A stretch of 41,848 nucleotides of DNA from Fidelibacterota bacterium (GCA_028140795.1 JAOIOW010000005.1:1-41848); one strand, 5' to 3'. Shown: positions 23,943 to 33,900, counted from the first letter of the stretch. Notes: generated by a model not told the origin, from the letters alone. Numbers and translations are program-made.

Positions 23943-25353
23943 ATTAGCAATTCACTGGTTTAGGAGAGATTTGAGGTTAGCAGATAACCCATCTTTACAT
24001 TATGCAGCCCAAAATGGTCCTGTAACGCCAATATTTATCCTTGATACAGTAAATAACACTCAAAAAGAGTTTAATCTTGGAGAAGCTAGCTCCTGGTGGC
24101 TTCATCATTCCCTCAATTCCTTAAATGAATCATTGGGTGATAGAATAAATTGTTTTTCTGGAGATCCCTTAAAAATCATTGAACAATTGATAAGTGCTTA
24201 TGAAATAGAATCTTTTTCATGGAATAGATGTTACAGTCCATGGGAAATCGAAAGAGATACTAAAATTAAATCACTTTTAAAAGATAATGATATTGAAGTG
24301 AAAACATTTAATGCTTCGCTATTATGGGAGCCTTGGGAGATTTTAAAAGATGATAATACTCCTTATAAAGTCTTTTCACCATTCTATAGAAAAGGCTGCT
24401 TAAAAAAACATGCTGGCCCAAGAGAGGTTGTTGAAAAAAATGATTATAGTTTTTCCGATAAGCTTGCCTCTTCAAGCGATATAGACTCATTAAACCTACT
24501 TCCAAAACATCATTGGAAGGATAAGTTAAATAAACATTGGAAGATTGGAGAGGAGTCTGCAATGGAAAAATATATTCATTTCAGAGACAATGGTTTAACA
24601 GGTTATAAAGAAGGAAGGAATTTTCCTGCTCAAGAAAACGTATCGGTTTTATCTCCTCATTTGCATTTTGGTGAAATCTCACCTCATCAAATATGGTTTG
24701 ATATTAAGAGTGCTTGCCCAGAAAAAGATGTTGCTCATTTTCATAGTGAATTAGGATGGAGAGAATTCTCATATTATTTGATATACCATTTTCCATTTAT
24801 GTGTACAGAAAATTTGAATAAACGATTCGATAAATTTCCTTGGTCAGAAAATCATGATTTTCTTTTGGCATGGCAAAAGGGAAAAACAGGCTATCCAATT
24901 GTAGATGCTGGTATGAGACAGTTATGGGAAACAGGATATATGCATAATCGTGTGAGAATGATTGTCGCTTCATTCTTAGTCAAAAATCTCTTGATTGACT
25001 GGAGAGTAGGAATGGAATGGTTTAATGATTGCTTGTGTGACGCAGATTTAGCAAATAATACTGCTAGCTGGCAATGGACTGCAGGAAGCGGAGCTGATGC
25101 TGCGCCATATTTTAGAATATTTAATCCTATATTACAGGGAAAGAAATTTGATCCAGACGGAGAGTATACTAAGCATTTTGTACCAGAGTTAAAAAATCTT
25201 CCTTCAAAATTTTTATTTGCTCCATGGGAAGCAGATGATTCTGTTTTTGAAGAGGCAGGAATTAATTATGGAGAAGATTATCCAAAACCAATAGTTTCTA
25301 TAGAAGAATCTAGAGATATTGCTTTAAAAGCATATGATCAAATTAAAGGATAA
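23935..25353 (+). CDS. DNA photolyase / cryptochrome family
   Basis: A 472-residue flavoprotein that repairs cyclobutane pyrimidine dimers by light-driven electron transfer. The N-terminal alpha/beta antenna domain starts HWFRRDLRLADNPSL. The FAD-binding helical domain includes SELGWREFSYYL near 276, GYPIVDAGMRQLWETGYMHN near 322, and RVRMIVASFLVKNLLIDWR, WQWTAGSGADAAPYFRIFNP near 380-399. The pattern is that of class I CPD photolyases, and the length is typical. The start overlaps the nuclease stop by eight bases. With DUF2256 upstream, a UV-response group is plausible. A surface-ocean lifestyle would fit, but that is inference. Confidence 0.92.
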   Translation: MSKLAIHWFRRDLRLADNPSLHYAAQNGPVTPIFILDTVNNTQKEFNLGEASSWWLHHSLNSLNESLGDRINCFSGDPLKIIEQLISAYEIESFSWNRCYSPWEIERDTKIKSLLKDNDIEVKTFNASLLWEPWEILKDDNTPYKVFSPFYRKGCLKKHAGPREVVEKNDYSFSDKLASSSDIDSLNLLPKHHWKDKLNKHWKIGEESAMEKYIHFRDNGLTGYKEGRNFPAQENVSVLSPHLHFGEISPHQIWFDIKSACPEKDVAHFHSELGWREFSYYLIYHFPFMCTENLNKRFDKFPWSENHDFLLAWQKGKTGYPIVDAGMRQLWETGYMHNRVRMIVASFLVKNLLIDWRVGMEWFNDCLCDADLANNTASWQWTAGSGADAAPYFRIFNPILQGKKFDPDGEYTKHFVPELKNLPSKFLFAPWEADDSVFEEAGINYGEDYPKPIVSIEESRDIALKAYDQIKG

Positions 25354-25416
25354 ATTGAATTATTTAATTTTAATATATAGATTAATTATGGTAGCCAACT
25401 AAACTAGGAGTAAAAT

Positions 25417-26076
25417 ATGTATCTAGAAAAACTAAACAAACAATTAGATGAGTTTCATTTATTAAAACATCCATTTTATGTTGCATGGAATAATGGAGAG
25501 TTAAACCAAGAAATATTAAAAGATTACGCTGAACAATATTATCAACACATTAAGGCGTTTCCTCGCTACATCAGTGCTACACATTCAATTTGTGAAGACA
25601 TTGAAAACAGAAAAATTTTACTTGATAATCTTAGCGATGAAGAAGATTTCAATAAAGATCACCCAATGCTTTGGAAACAGTTTGCACTAGCAGTTGGAGC
25701 GGATAAAAATTCCGTTGAAACAGTTGAGCATGAACATTTCACCAAAAAAATGATTGATAATTTTTTCAGACTTTCTAGATCAACTTATGCTGAAGGATTA
25801 GGTGCTTTATATGCATATGAAAGACAAGTTCCTGAAATTGCAGAAACTAAAATTAAAGGACTTGTAGATCATTATGAAGTATCGTCAGACGAGGGATTAG
25901 AATATTTTGTCCTTCATAAAGATGCTGACGTTGAACATAGAGAGCAAAGCGCTGAATTAATGAATAAGCTTTCAGATGAAGAAAAAATCTTAGCCAAAGA
26001 AGCAGGATTATCCACTGTAAAAGTATTGTGGGGCTTTCTTTCTGGTCTATGTGAAAAACATAATATTCAAGCTTAG
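25417..26076 (+). CDS. CADD-family di-iron protein, probable para-aminobenzoate synthase
   Basis: A 219-residue heme-oxygenase-fold protein of the TenA/PqqC-like CADD group. In chlamydiae this protein makes para-aminobenzoate for folate by consuming one of its own tyrosines. Using a constant 6-7 residue offset I can place each known position: metal ligands Glu75, His82, Glu135, His167, Asp171 and His174 (HKDADVEH), tyrosines 21 and 37 (equivalent to CADD Tyr27/43), and Lys145 (CADD Lys152). GALYAYERQVPEIA and NLSDEED are family signatures. A good AGGAG precedes the ATG. It stands between photolyase and apt. Function from homology; the chlamydial numbers are from memory. Confidence 0.82.
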   Translation: MYLEKLNKQLDEFHLLKHPFYVAWNNGELNQEILKDYAEQYYQHIKAFPRYISATHSICEDIENRKILLDNLSDEEDFNKDHPMLWKQFALAVGADKNSVETVEHEHFTKKMIDNFFRLSRSTYAEGLGALYAYERQVPEIAETKIKGLVDHYEVSSDEGLEYFVLHKDADVEHREQSAELMNKLSDEEKILAKEAGLSTVKVLWGFLSGLCEKHNIQA

Positions 26077-26127
26077 AATCATTTGTTTGAATTCATCATT
26101 TAAATGCGTATTATGCGCGCAATAAAA

Positions 26128-26655
26128 ATGAATATTGAACAAATAAAAGAAACAATAACAATCGTTAAAGATTATCCTATTAAGGGTATAGTATTTAAAG
26201 ATATTACTACACTTTTAGAAAATCCTGAGGCATTCAAATCTACTGTTGATATTATGGTAGACAAGGTGAAACACTTAGATTTTAATAGAGTGGTAGGAGT
26301 TGAATCTAGAGGATTTTTCTGGTCTGGACCAATTGCTTATGCTTTATCAAAATCATTTGTATTAGCTAGAAAGCCTGGAAAATTGCCAAGAAAAGCAGCT
26401 GAAAAATTCTTTTCTTTAGAGTATGGTACTAACACTGTACATATTCATGAAGATGCAATTTCAAAAGGAGATAAAGTATTAGTAGTAGATGATTTAATTG
26501 CAACCGGTGGTACTGCAATGGCCACTGCTGAACTTTGTCAGGAATTAGGTGCCTCTGAAGTGCATATAATTGCGTTAATTGACCTACCTAAGTTAGGTGG
26601 ATCAAAAAAATTAGCTGATAAATTCGGCGAAGTAATAACTCTTTTAGATTATTAA
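26128..26655 (+). CDS. apt: Adenine phosphoribosyltransferase
   Basis: Salvages adenine with PRPP to AMP in the cytosol. Motifs: VKDYPIKGIVFKDITTLL near 13-30, GVESRGFFW (flexible region), ARKPGKLPRKA, and the PRPP loop VVDDLIATGGTA near 123-134. The chosen ATG at 26128 (MNIEQIKE) gives 175 residues, close to the usual family length. The frame also contains ATGs at 26104 and 26113 that would add a short basic leader. No strong ribosome site separates these options. The gene ends tail-to-tail with the alkylsulfatase gene, overlapping it by four bases. Confidence 0.93.
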   Translation: MNIEQIKETITIVKDYPIKGIVFKDITTLLENPEAFKSTVDIMVDKVKHLDFNRVVGVESRGFFWSGPIAYALSKSFVLARKPGKLPRKAAEKFFSLEYGTNTVHIHEDAISKGDKVLVVDDLIATGGTAMATAELCQELGASEVHIIALIDLPKLGGSKKLADKFGEVITLLDY

Positions 26656-28355
26656 TCATTAACGAATAATGAGGAGAATTGAAGAAATTTTATTGATTCT
26701 CCATCAATTCTAAGTTTGCCTGACGCAATAGCTCGGGCAGCACTTTCTGTTTTTAAAATAATTCCTTTCCAAGTATCAGAATCAACAGAAACAATTACAT
26801 CATAATCATCTTTGTAAGAATTTGATACTTCAGCGATTTGGTTTCGTATGACAACTCCATATGTTTCATTTAAATCAGTAATATTAAAACCCACTTTAAT
26901 CAATTTACCTTTTGCTTTAATTGGATCAAGTCTTGGTCCCATAGCATCAAAAAAAGTGGATAGAGGAATATTTTTTGCTTGTTCTGCAGATATAGAATAT
27001 TCTAACGATGGAGTTATTTTACCTGATAATTCATATGCTTCAGATAGATAGTAGTTTCTAGCTATAGGATTTTTCTCAATCTGTGATAGATTTTCAAGTG
27101 ATTCACTGTATAAGTTTTTGATATCTTTATCATTTGGAAAATTTAATAATCCTATATCGCTCAATTCTGCAGCCCATTGGTAATTTGAAGAATTATTAGC
27201 TTTATTAATTTGTTCTATTAATTGCTCTTTAGAGCCAATCAATTCAAAAATATGTCTTGCTCTTTTTTTCTTAGATAATGGCTCTAAGTTTACCGCTCTT
27301 CCGTCGAAAAATCCTAAATATCCATTATAAACATTTCTAATGCTCCAAGATACTTTTCCATATTTTTCCTCTAAATCATAACTTTCTAAGAAAAAGGAAG
27401 GGTATTCAAATTCTTCGACCAGTTCATCTGGTGTTTTGCCAGCATTGGCACCTCTAATTGCATAATCATGAATAAATTGAATAGCATCCCTATAAATCGA
27501 TAATCGTTTTTCAATTACATCTTTGCCTTTAAGAAAAGGACCATGGCAGCTAATCAAGTATTGCGGTTGATATGATCGCATAGCGTCAACGGATTTATAC
27601 CAACTTTTTGAATCTCTGTAAGAAGTTCCTCTGATAGTATACAGATTAGGAAATCTCATATAATAATTATCAGCACTAATAACTACGTCTTTCTCAGGGT
27701 AATAAATGATGATTTGATCATCTGTTTCACCAGGGGTATGTTGAATTTCAAGATCAATACCACCTACAGAAAGTTTATTTGTTTGAAGTTCAAAAAAATG
27801 TGTTGGATAAATTACTGGTGGTTGTTCAAAATCAAAATTTAGCGTAAACCCAAGTCCGTGACCTCTTTTTAAGCTATCTGGTAAAAAATGACCAAATTGT
27901 TTCATGCCTCTTTTAGTAAGTATTGGTCGAAGTAGATTGTTTTGGTCAAAAAATCCTTTTTGAAATGTAGCATGAGCATAAACCTTGGTATTGTACTCAT
28001 AAAATCCTGGAGCACCTCTCCAATGATCCACATGTGAATGCGTATAAATAATAGCTTCATTTGGTAGATTAGAGATTTTTTTAAACTCATCATTAATTTG
28101 TTTTCCTAATTCAGGATCTTCTGTCGTATCGATGATGATATTGCCAGTGTCTCCAACAATAAGTATTGAATTGGCTAAACCATAGCCAATAGCAACATAA
28201 ACATTGTCTACGACTTGGTAGATTCCTTTTTCAAAATAAAAATCATCATCTACATGAATATTGTCAGAAAATGGAGCTGAATTATCAGTATTGCTTCGCT
28301 TATTATCATTGCAAGAAATAATTAGAGCCAAAAGTAGATAAAATAATATTCTCAT
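26652..28355 (-). CDS. Alkyl/aryl sulfatase-like MBL-fold lipoprotein (SdsA1 type)
   Basis: A 567-residue exported lipoprotein (LIISC, Cys15). The metallo-beta-lactamase domain has the zinc motif YTHSHVDHW (His106, His108, Asp110, His111) and a later metal region in HTPGETDDQIIIYYP. A helical dimerisation segment follows (about 350-430, LEPLSKKKRARHIFELIG) and the end is an SCP2-like sterol-carrier domain (about 455-567). This three-domain order is that of SdsA1/Pisa1 alkylsulfatases, which hydrolyse sulfate esters such as dodecyl sulfate to alcohols. It is somewhat shorter than the roughly 650-residue SdsA1. It is divergent from the aminotransferase gene across a 94-base gap. Confidence 0.9.
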   Translation of the reverse strand: MRILFYLLLALIISCNDNKRSNTDNSAPFSDNIHVDDDFYFEKGIYQVVDNVYVAIGYGLANSILIVGDTGNIIIDTTEDPELGKQINDEFKKISNLPNEAIIYTHSHVDHWRGAPGFYEYNTKVYAHATFQKGFFDQNNLLRPILTKRGMKQFGHFLPDSLKRGHGLGFTLNFDFEQPPVIYPTHFFELQTNKLSVGGIDLEIQHTPGETDDQIIIYYPEKDVVISADNYYMRFPNLYTIRGTSYRDSKSWYKSVDAMRSYQPQYLISCHGPFLKGKDVIEKRLSIYRDAIQFIHDYAIRGANAGKTPDELVEEFEYPSFFLESYDLEEKYGKVSWSIRNVYNGYLGFFDGRAVNLEPLSKKKRARHIFELIGSKEQLIEQINKANNSSNYQWAAELSDIGLLNFPNDKDIKNLYSESLENLSQIEKNPIARNYYLSEAYELSGKITPSLEYSISAEQAKNIPLSTFFDAMGPRLDPIKAKGKLIKVGFNITDLNETYGVVIRNQIAEVSNSYKDDYDVIVSVDSDTWKGIILKTESAARAIASGKLRIDGESIKFLQFSSLFVND

Positions 28356-28449
28356 ATTTTAAAATATAAGTCATATTGCGGTATATTTTAAATAAATTAG
28401 ATTGTTATAATAATCGGAACAAAAAAACAAAAATCACATACATAGAACA

Positions 28450-29319
28450 ATGAGTTTGATATCATTTTCAAGAGACAAATTTATTCCATCTGATGAGGTG
28501 AGTCTTTCTGTAAGGGGAAATTATTTAAGCATTACTCGCGGTTATCAGGTTTTCACATTTTTTAAAACTACTAATAATGGAGTACCTGTTTTTCTTGATG
28601 ATCACATTGATAGAATTGTAGGAAATGCTCAGGCAATGAAAATGAATTTATCTTATTCAAAACAGGATATTAAAGGCTTGGTTCATCAAACATTAGAAAA
28701 AAATGATTTTTCAAAGAGTGAGTGTAATGTGATGATCATTTTTGCGGGTAAAGCTCCAGATGATATTTCAGGTTTAGTTTCATCACAAGAAGTTGATTTG
28801 TTTATTGTTACATCTCCAATTAAAAAATATCCTAAGGAATCTTATCAAAATGGAATTTCATTAGGTCTGTATGAATTTGAAAGGATTGATGCTGAAGTTA
28901 AGACACCTTATACATATTACGGTGGAATGAAAGCACATAGGTCTCTAGTGCATGAAGGGCCTTTTGATGAAGCGCTGTACACAAGCAAAGATGAAATTTT
29001 AGAAGGAACTACGTTTTCATTTTTTATTGTTAAAAACGGATCTGTAATAACTCCAAAGCTTGATGGAAGAATCTTAGGAAGTGTTACAAGAAAAAATTTG
29101 TTAAGAATTATGGATGCTCAAAACATTCAACATAGTGAATCTATAATTTCAATTGAGGATTTAAAAAGTTCTAGCGAAGCATTTATAGCTTCTGCGAATA
29201 GAGATTTAATACCTGTAGTTTCAGTAAGTGGTAATAAAATAGGTGACGGTAAAATTGGACCAGTGTATGAAAAGTTGATGAGCTTGTATCAACAGGAGTT
29301 ATTAAAAATTAATATATAA
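28450..29319 (+). CDS. PLP-dependent aminotransferase class IV
   Basis: A 289-residue fold-type IV PLP enzyme. An N-terminal SLSVRGNYLSITRGYQVF segment and DDHIDRI match the small domain. EVKTPYTYY holds the probable PLP lysine near 155, and LEGTTFSFFIVKNGSVITPK (about 194-213) is the typical E-G-x-x-x-N/F-x-F motif that binds phosphate. The family includes branched-chain aminotransferase, D-amino acid transaminase and aminodeoxychorismate lyase; this sequence does not decide between them. Since a CADD-type PABA synthase is present, a lyase role is not required. It is divergent from the alkylsulfatase gene, and a palindrome follows its stop. Confidence 0.8.
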   Translation: MSLISFSRDKFIPSDEVSLSVRGNYLSITRGYQVFTFFKTTNNGVPVFLDDHIDRIVGNAQAMKMNLSYSKQDIKGLVHQTLEKNDFSKSECNVMIIFAGKAPDDISGLVSSQEVDLFIVTSPIKKYPKESYQNGISLGLYEFERIDAEVKTPYTYYGGMKAHRSLVHEGPFDEALYTSKDEILEGTTFSFFIVKNGSVITPKLDGRILGSVTRKNLLRIMDAQNIQHSESIISIEDLKSSSEAFIASANRDLIPVVSVSGNKIGDGKIGPVYEKLMSLYQQELLKINI

Positions 29320-29320
29320 A

Positions 29321-29340
29321 ATAAGCAATTAATTGCTTAT
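29321..29340. repeat. 20-bp perfect palindrome
   Basis: ATAAGCAATTAATTGCTTAT is a perfect 20-base palindrome just after the aminotransferase stop. No T-tract follows, so it is not a standard terminator. It ends 29 bases before a TATAAT box and could be an operator for the downstream lipoprotein genes. Confidence 0.6.
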
Positions 29341-29368
29341 ACTGGGAACAAGATGATTATTTTTAATG

Positions 29369-29374
29369 TATAAT
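29369..29374 (+). promoter_or_regulatory. -10-like box before the lipoprotein genes
   Basis: TATAAT at 29369-29374 lies 28 bases before ATG 29403; AGAGAGG (29391-29397) is a strong ribosome site. No good -35 is visible at the usual distance. The 20-bp palindrome at 29321-29340 may act as an operator here. Confidence 0.4.
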
Positions 29375-29402
29375 TTAAAAATAACAAAATAGAGAGGAAA
29401 AA

Positions 29403-29807
29403 ATGAAAAATCTGACTTTTGTATTATTTTTATCATTCATTTTAACTGGATGTGCAATGCAAGCTCCTACAGCTCCTGCAGAATCAAATGACTTTACTTT
29501 AGGTAAAGTTCAATCACAGTTAAAAGAGGGAATGAGTTCATCTCAAGTTGTGTCTTTGCTTGGTTCGCCAAATTTAGTTACAAGCACGAAAGATGGTGGA
29601 GAAGCATGGACCTACGATAAAATTTCACAAGAATCTGAATCATCAAGCGTTTCTGGAGCTGGAGCAGGTTCAAGTGGTAATTTTTTTGGTATTTTTGGTG
29701 GCGGTCGTTCAAAATCGTCAAATTCTAGTAAAAATCTTACTTTAATTGTAAAATTAAATTCAGAAGGTCTTGTTACAGACTTTAAATACCAAAGTATCAA
29801 ATACTAG
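29403..29807 (+). CDS. SmpA/OmlA (BamE)-like small lipoprotein
   Basis: A 134-residue lipoprotein (FILTGC, Cys17). LKEGMSSSQVVSLLGSPNLV (about 40-59) followed by EAWTYDKI is the classic BamE/OmlA-like pattern (GMs-x-x-V-x-x-LG-x-P and W-x-Y), a small alpha-beta outer-membrane fold. A Ser/Gly-rich insert (about 82-112) separates this from the last strand (LTLIVKLNSEGLVTDFKY). In well-known BamE it stabilises the BAM machine; many relatives are not BAM parts. Its gene is followed four bases later by two paralogous lipoprotein genes, so the three proteins may act together in the envelope. Confidence 0.82.
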   Translation: MKNLTFVLFLSFILTGCAMQAPTAPAESNDFTLGKVQSQLKEGMSSSQVVSLLGSPNLVTSTKDGGEAWTYDKISQESESSSVSGAGAGSSGNFFGIFGGGRSKSSNSSKNLTLIVKLNSEGLVTDFKYQSIKY

Positions 29808-29811
29808 AAAA

Positions 29812-30309
29812 ATGAACAAAAATTTACTCTTAGCCTTATCATTAGGCGTTGTACTTAGCGGATGTGCATCTATGATGCCAGAACGTACAACAGCTGTAAA
29901 AAGAGCAACTGAAACTAAAGAGTACGAAGTTTCCACCAAAGAGCTAATAACTGCTTCTATCGGAACATTCCAAGATCTTGGATATACTATTGATGTTCTT
30001 AATGCTGAGTTTGGTTTAATTACTGCAAGTAAGAAACAAGGAACAACTGCAACTAGAACTAATCTTGAAGAAGATCCTTTTGAAGCTTTCTGGCGCGCAT
30101 TAACTGGAATTGAAAATAAAGATGATGTTATAATAGCTCCATTGACTTTATCTGCTACAATTACTGTTAAAGAAATTTCAACCGAACCGACATTATCATC
30201 TTTAAGAGTAAACTTTGAAGGTGGAGATCGTAAATTCTCTGATTTATTTTTCAAAAGTTTCTTTGCCGCTCTTGATAAATCATTATTTTTAGATCAAGCA
30301 ATTAATTAA
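29812..30309 (+). CDS. Tandem lipoprotein paralog 1
   Basis: A 165-residue lipoprotein (VVLSGC, Cys18). I use ATG 29812, which gives the leader MNKNLLLALSLGVVLSGCAS; a longer frame starts at TTG 29770. The conserved block KEYEVSTKELITASIGTFQD (38-57), then LGYTIDVLNAEFGLITASK, is shared with the next protein, as is the C-terminal SSLRVNFEGGDRKFSD...LDKSLFLDQ. The two genes are one base apart. I do not recognise a named family; the conserved pattern fits a small outer-membrane or periplasmic lipoprotein domain. Function unknown. Confidence 0.8.
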   Translation: MNKNLLLALSLGVVLSGCASMMPERTTAVKRATETKEYEVSTKELITASIGTFQDLGYTIDVLNAEFGLITASKKQGTTATRTNLEEDPFEAFWRALTGIENKDDVIIAPLTLSATITVKEISTEPTLSSLRVNFEGGDRKFSDLFFKSFFAALDKSLFLDQAIN

Positions 30310-30310
30310 A

Positions 30311-30880
30311 ATGTTTAAAAAAATTGCAATACATTCTTTTCTTTTAACCTTTTTGTTAATGAGTTGCGCCTCGTCAGGTGGCTCATCAAAAAAATCTACC
30401 GCTGCTCAAAGAGCTGTAGAAACAAGAGAGTACGACGTAAGCTCTAAAGACTTAATGCAGTCTACAATTGGAGCTTTCCAAGACTTGGGGTTTACAATTG
30501 ATACATTAAATGAAGAGTTTGGACTAATTACAGCTAGCAAAATTGAAAAACCTAAAAAAGAAGAACCTTCAGATGCTCAAAAAGCTCTAGGAGCTATTGT
30601 TGCTATTGCAGCTATTGCATGGTTAATAGCCTCTGACTGGGATGGTGATTCAAATGGTGGTGGAAGAAGAAGTGATGGAGAAACTGTAGTCGTAAAAGAC
30701 TATAAGCTCTCTGCAACAGTTACGGTGAAAGCCATAAATGACTCCGAGCCTTATTTATCATCCTTGAGAGTTAATTTTGGTGGTTCAGAAAGAAAAAGAT
30801 CCATGCAATTTTTTAGAGAATTTTTTACTTCAATCGACAAATCATTATTTCTTGATGAAACAATAGAAGATTTATCTTAA
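30311..30880 (+). CDS. Tandem lipoprotein paralog 2 with an extra hydrophobic insert
   Basis: A 189-residue lipoprotein (LLMSC, Cys19). It repeats the paralog's blocks: EYDVSSKDLMQSTIGAFQDL (about 40-59), TLNEEFGLITASK, and at the C terminus LSSLRVNFGG and DKSLFLDE. It differs by a central insert (about 87-120) containing the hydrophobic segment ALGAIVAIAAIAWLIAS and an acidic/Gly stretch, so it may also enter the membrane. The one-base spacing to its neighbour implies coupled translation and recent duplication. Function unknown. Confidence 0.8.
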   Translation: MFKKIAIHSFLLTFLLMSCASSGGSSKKSTAAQRAVETREYDVSSKDLMQSTIGAFQDLGFTIDTLNEEFGLITASKIEKPKKEEPSDAQKALGAIVAIAAIAWLIASDWDGDSNGGGRRSDGETVVVKDYKLSATVTVKAINDSEPYLSSLRVNFGGSERKRSMQFFREFFTSIDKSLFLDETIEDLS

Positions 30881-30927
30881 AAATAAATTCTAATTTCTAC
30901 TTTTTATTCTTATACTTTATCTCTGAG

Positions 30928-33900
30928 ATGATAATAAAATATCTATATAAATTATTTTTAATAGCGATTATATCTTCACAAATTTTTGGTGGATCATTTG
31001 GAAAAAGTCATTCCGCAGAACTTTTGAGTAGAGGAAGATCTGTTCCAATTGCGATGTTTGATGATACTCTTGTAGCAGCCAAAACATTTTCATCTCTTAC
31101 CTCAAGAATTTTAGATGTGTATTCTTATGATGTAGCAGCAAATCAACTTGTAAAAGAATCTGAGATGATTTCTCCAAATCCTATGCCTGGAGATGATTTT
31201 GGTTTTAGCATCGCTTTAACATCTGACTATATGATTGTTGGGGCACCAGGTTATAAAAATGGACATGGAATTGCTTATTTATATAAAAAAAATAACGGAA
31301 AATGGGAGTTAAACAATACTTTTGAGAATCCAGTACCTTCAAACGTAACTGGAACACCTCATAAGTTTGGTTATAATGTTACATTAAGTGATGAGTATGT
31401 ATCTATTTCATCTCCATTTTACAATGATGGACTTGTATATGTTTATAGCTTAGATAGCATTGATAGCAGTAGATTATCAAGCAAACCTTTTCACACAATA
31501 GATGTGAGGAAACTAGGAGATGTTGAAGGGTGTTATGCTATTGGTCCCAATAAGTTTGGATTTGGTATTTCAGCTTCTTTTAACAATAATAAATTACTTA
31601 TCGGATCGTTGAAAGAATTTGTTTACATGATTGAATATAAAGACGGGATTCCATTTGGAATTGACATTCCAAGTCCAAGTAGTGTAAAAAGTGAAGAATC
31701 TAAAATTAAATTCGGTGAGTCAGTCTATGTAGGAAAAAGAAATTTGTATATATCTGCACTTGAAGATGACGGTGGTAAGGGTCGTGTTTTTGTATATCCC
31801 TATTTGCAATCAACTAGAACTGATGACGATCAAAATCCTTGGACAAATCCTTATGAAGTTCAACCCGTTTTATTAGAAGAAAATTCACATTTTGGATATA
31901 AGATTGTTGAACGTGATGATAAAGTTTCCATATCAACTTTTAATGAAGGTAAGATTTTTAATTATATTATTAATAATTCTGATCGTCTTGAGTTAATAGA
32001 CGATATTGAAAGCACATCTGATGAGTATTTTGGTAGAAATATAGTATTAAGTGATAATCTTTTGGTTACTGGGGCATATTATGCGGATAAGCTTTATGCT
32101 TTTGACTTCAACACATCAAACAAAGGTATTGTATCAACTTTTTCAACTGGTATTGGTAGTACATCGATTAAAAATAAAATTGAATGTACAAATGGGTTTG
32201 CTGGATCTTATCCTTGTAAAGATATGGACTTAATGTCTTTTACTGATAAGACCGAGATTGGTGGTTCAAATTCAACATCTTTAAATGATATTTGGGGATG
32301 GACTGACCCTCAAACTGGAAAAGAGTATGCGCTTGTAGGTATGAGCAATGGAACTTCTTTTGTAGATATATCTAATCCTGAAAATCCTGTCTTTATCGGT
32401 AGATTGCCTACCCAAACCAATAATTCAACATGGAGAGACTTAAAAGTTTATCAAAATCATGTATTTATTGTTTCTGAAGCAAGTGGACATGGTATGCAGG
32501 TATTTGATTTAACTGAGCTAAGAAATTTCAACGGAAATCCTTTTACATTTTCTAATACAGCATATTATAGTGGTTTTGGAAATGCTCACAATATTTTTAT
32601 TAATGAAGATACTGGTTTTGCCTATGCAGTAGGTACTGGAACCTGTGGACCAGGAGGATTACATATTATTGATATTTCTACTCCTAGTTCACCAACAAAA
32701 TCTGCCTGTGTATCAGACCCAAATACTGGGAGATCAAACACTGGATATTCTCATGATGTTCAGTGTGTTGTTTATGATGGTCCTGATTCAGCGTATGTAG
32801 GAAAAGAGATTTGTTTTGGCTCAAACGAAACCAGAGTGTGGATTTCAGATGTTAGCACTAAGTCAGATGATAATAGTGGTGCTAAGACTATTGGTCTTGG
32901 TAGTTATGACAACTATTATACTCACCAAGGCTGGTTAACCGAAGATCACAGATATTTTATTGTTAATGACGAGTTAGATGAGTCTAATAATGCTTATAAT
33001 AATACCAGAACCTTAATTTGGAATGTAGAAGATTTAAATAATCCAGTAGTACATAAAACGTACTTTGGTCCAACACCAGCTATTGATCATAATAATTATA
33101 TTATTGGAAATAATGTATACATGTCCCATTATACAGCTGGATTGAGAGTGATGGACATTTCAGATATTTCTAATCCAACTGAATCAGCTTATTTTGATGT
33201 TTATCCATCGAGTAATAATACTTCGTTTGATGGTACTTGGAGTAATTTTCCATATTATGGCAGTGGAAGTATTGTTGTAACTGGTATAGATGAAGGATTG
33301 TTTGTTGTTAGTCCTAGCGGAAGTGGACCTGCACCTGCACCGGAGGTAACATATACGATTCCTAGCGATGGAAATGTTACTTTCAATTGGCAAGATTTAA
33401 TTTGTATATCTTCCTGTACAGTAAATATTTATAGATCGCTAGAGCCTGGATTTACCCCAGATTCTTCAAACTTATTAACAAGTGTAAACTATCCAACATT
33501 TGAATTTACAGATTCTAATTTGGATGAGAATATTTTTTATTATTATAGACTTTCAGTAACTAGTAATGGACAAGAAAGCTTGTTTACTGATGAAATTCAA
33601 GTAAAGCCTGTGTTTGTCCCTAATCAAGCACCAACAATAGATACACCAGATGATGTTCAATTCTTTGAAGATAACAGATATGATGTTGTATTAACTGGTA
33701 TTAGTTACGGAAATGATATTAATCCTCAAAATATTACTATAGATGCATCTTCTGATAATGACGATTTATTTTCAGATGTTTCTATAGATTATGATCCAGC
33801 AGCTGATCCAATACTTTTATCATTAATTCCAAATCAAGATAAATATGGTACATCATTAATTACTTTAACTGTTAAAGATGATGGTGGAATTGTTGGTGGC

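Noticed and set aside
28450-29319. Class IV aminotransferase as pabC partner of the CADD-like enzyme
   Set aside because: It is separate by more than 2 kb and a - strand gene, CADD would not need a lyase, and the sequence does not single out aminodeoxychorismate lyase.
29321-29340. Palindrome as an intrinsic terminator
   Set aside because: AT-rich stem without a T-tract; an operator is more likely.
29760-30254. 164-residue antisense frame across the lipoprotein genes
   Set aside because: Opposite strand of two clear lipoprotein genes whose leaders and paralogy fix the coding strand.
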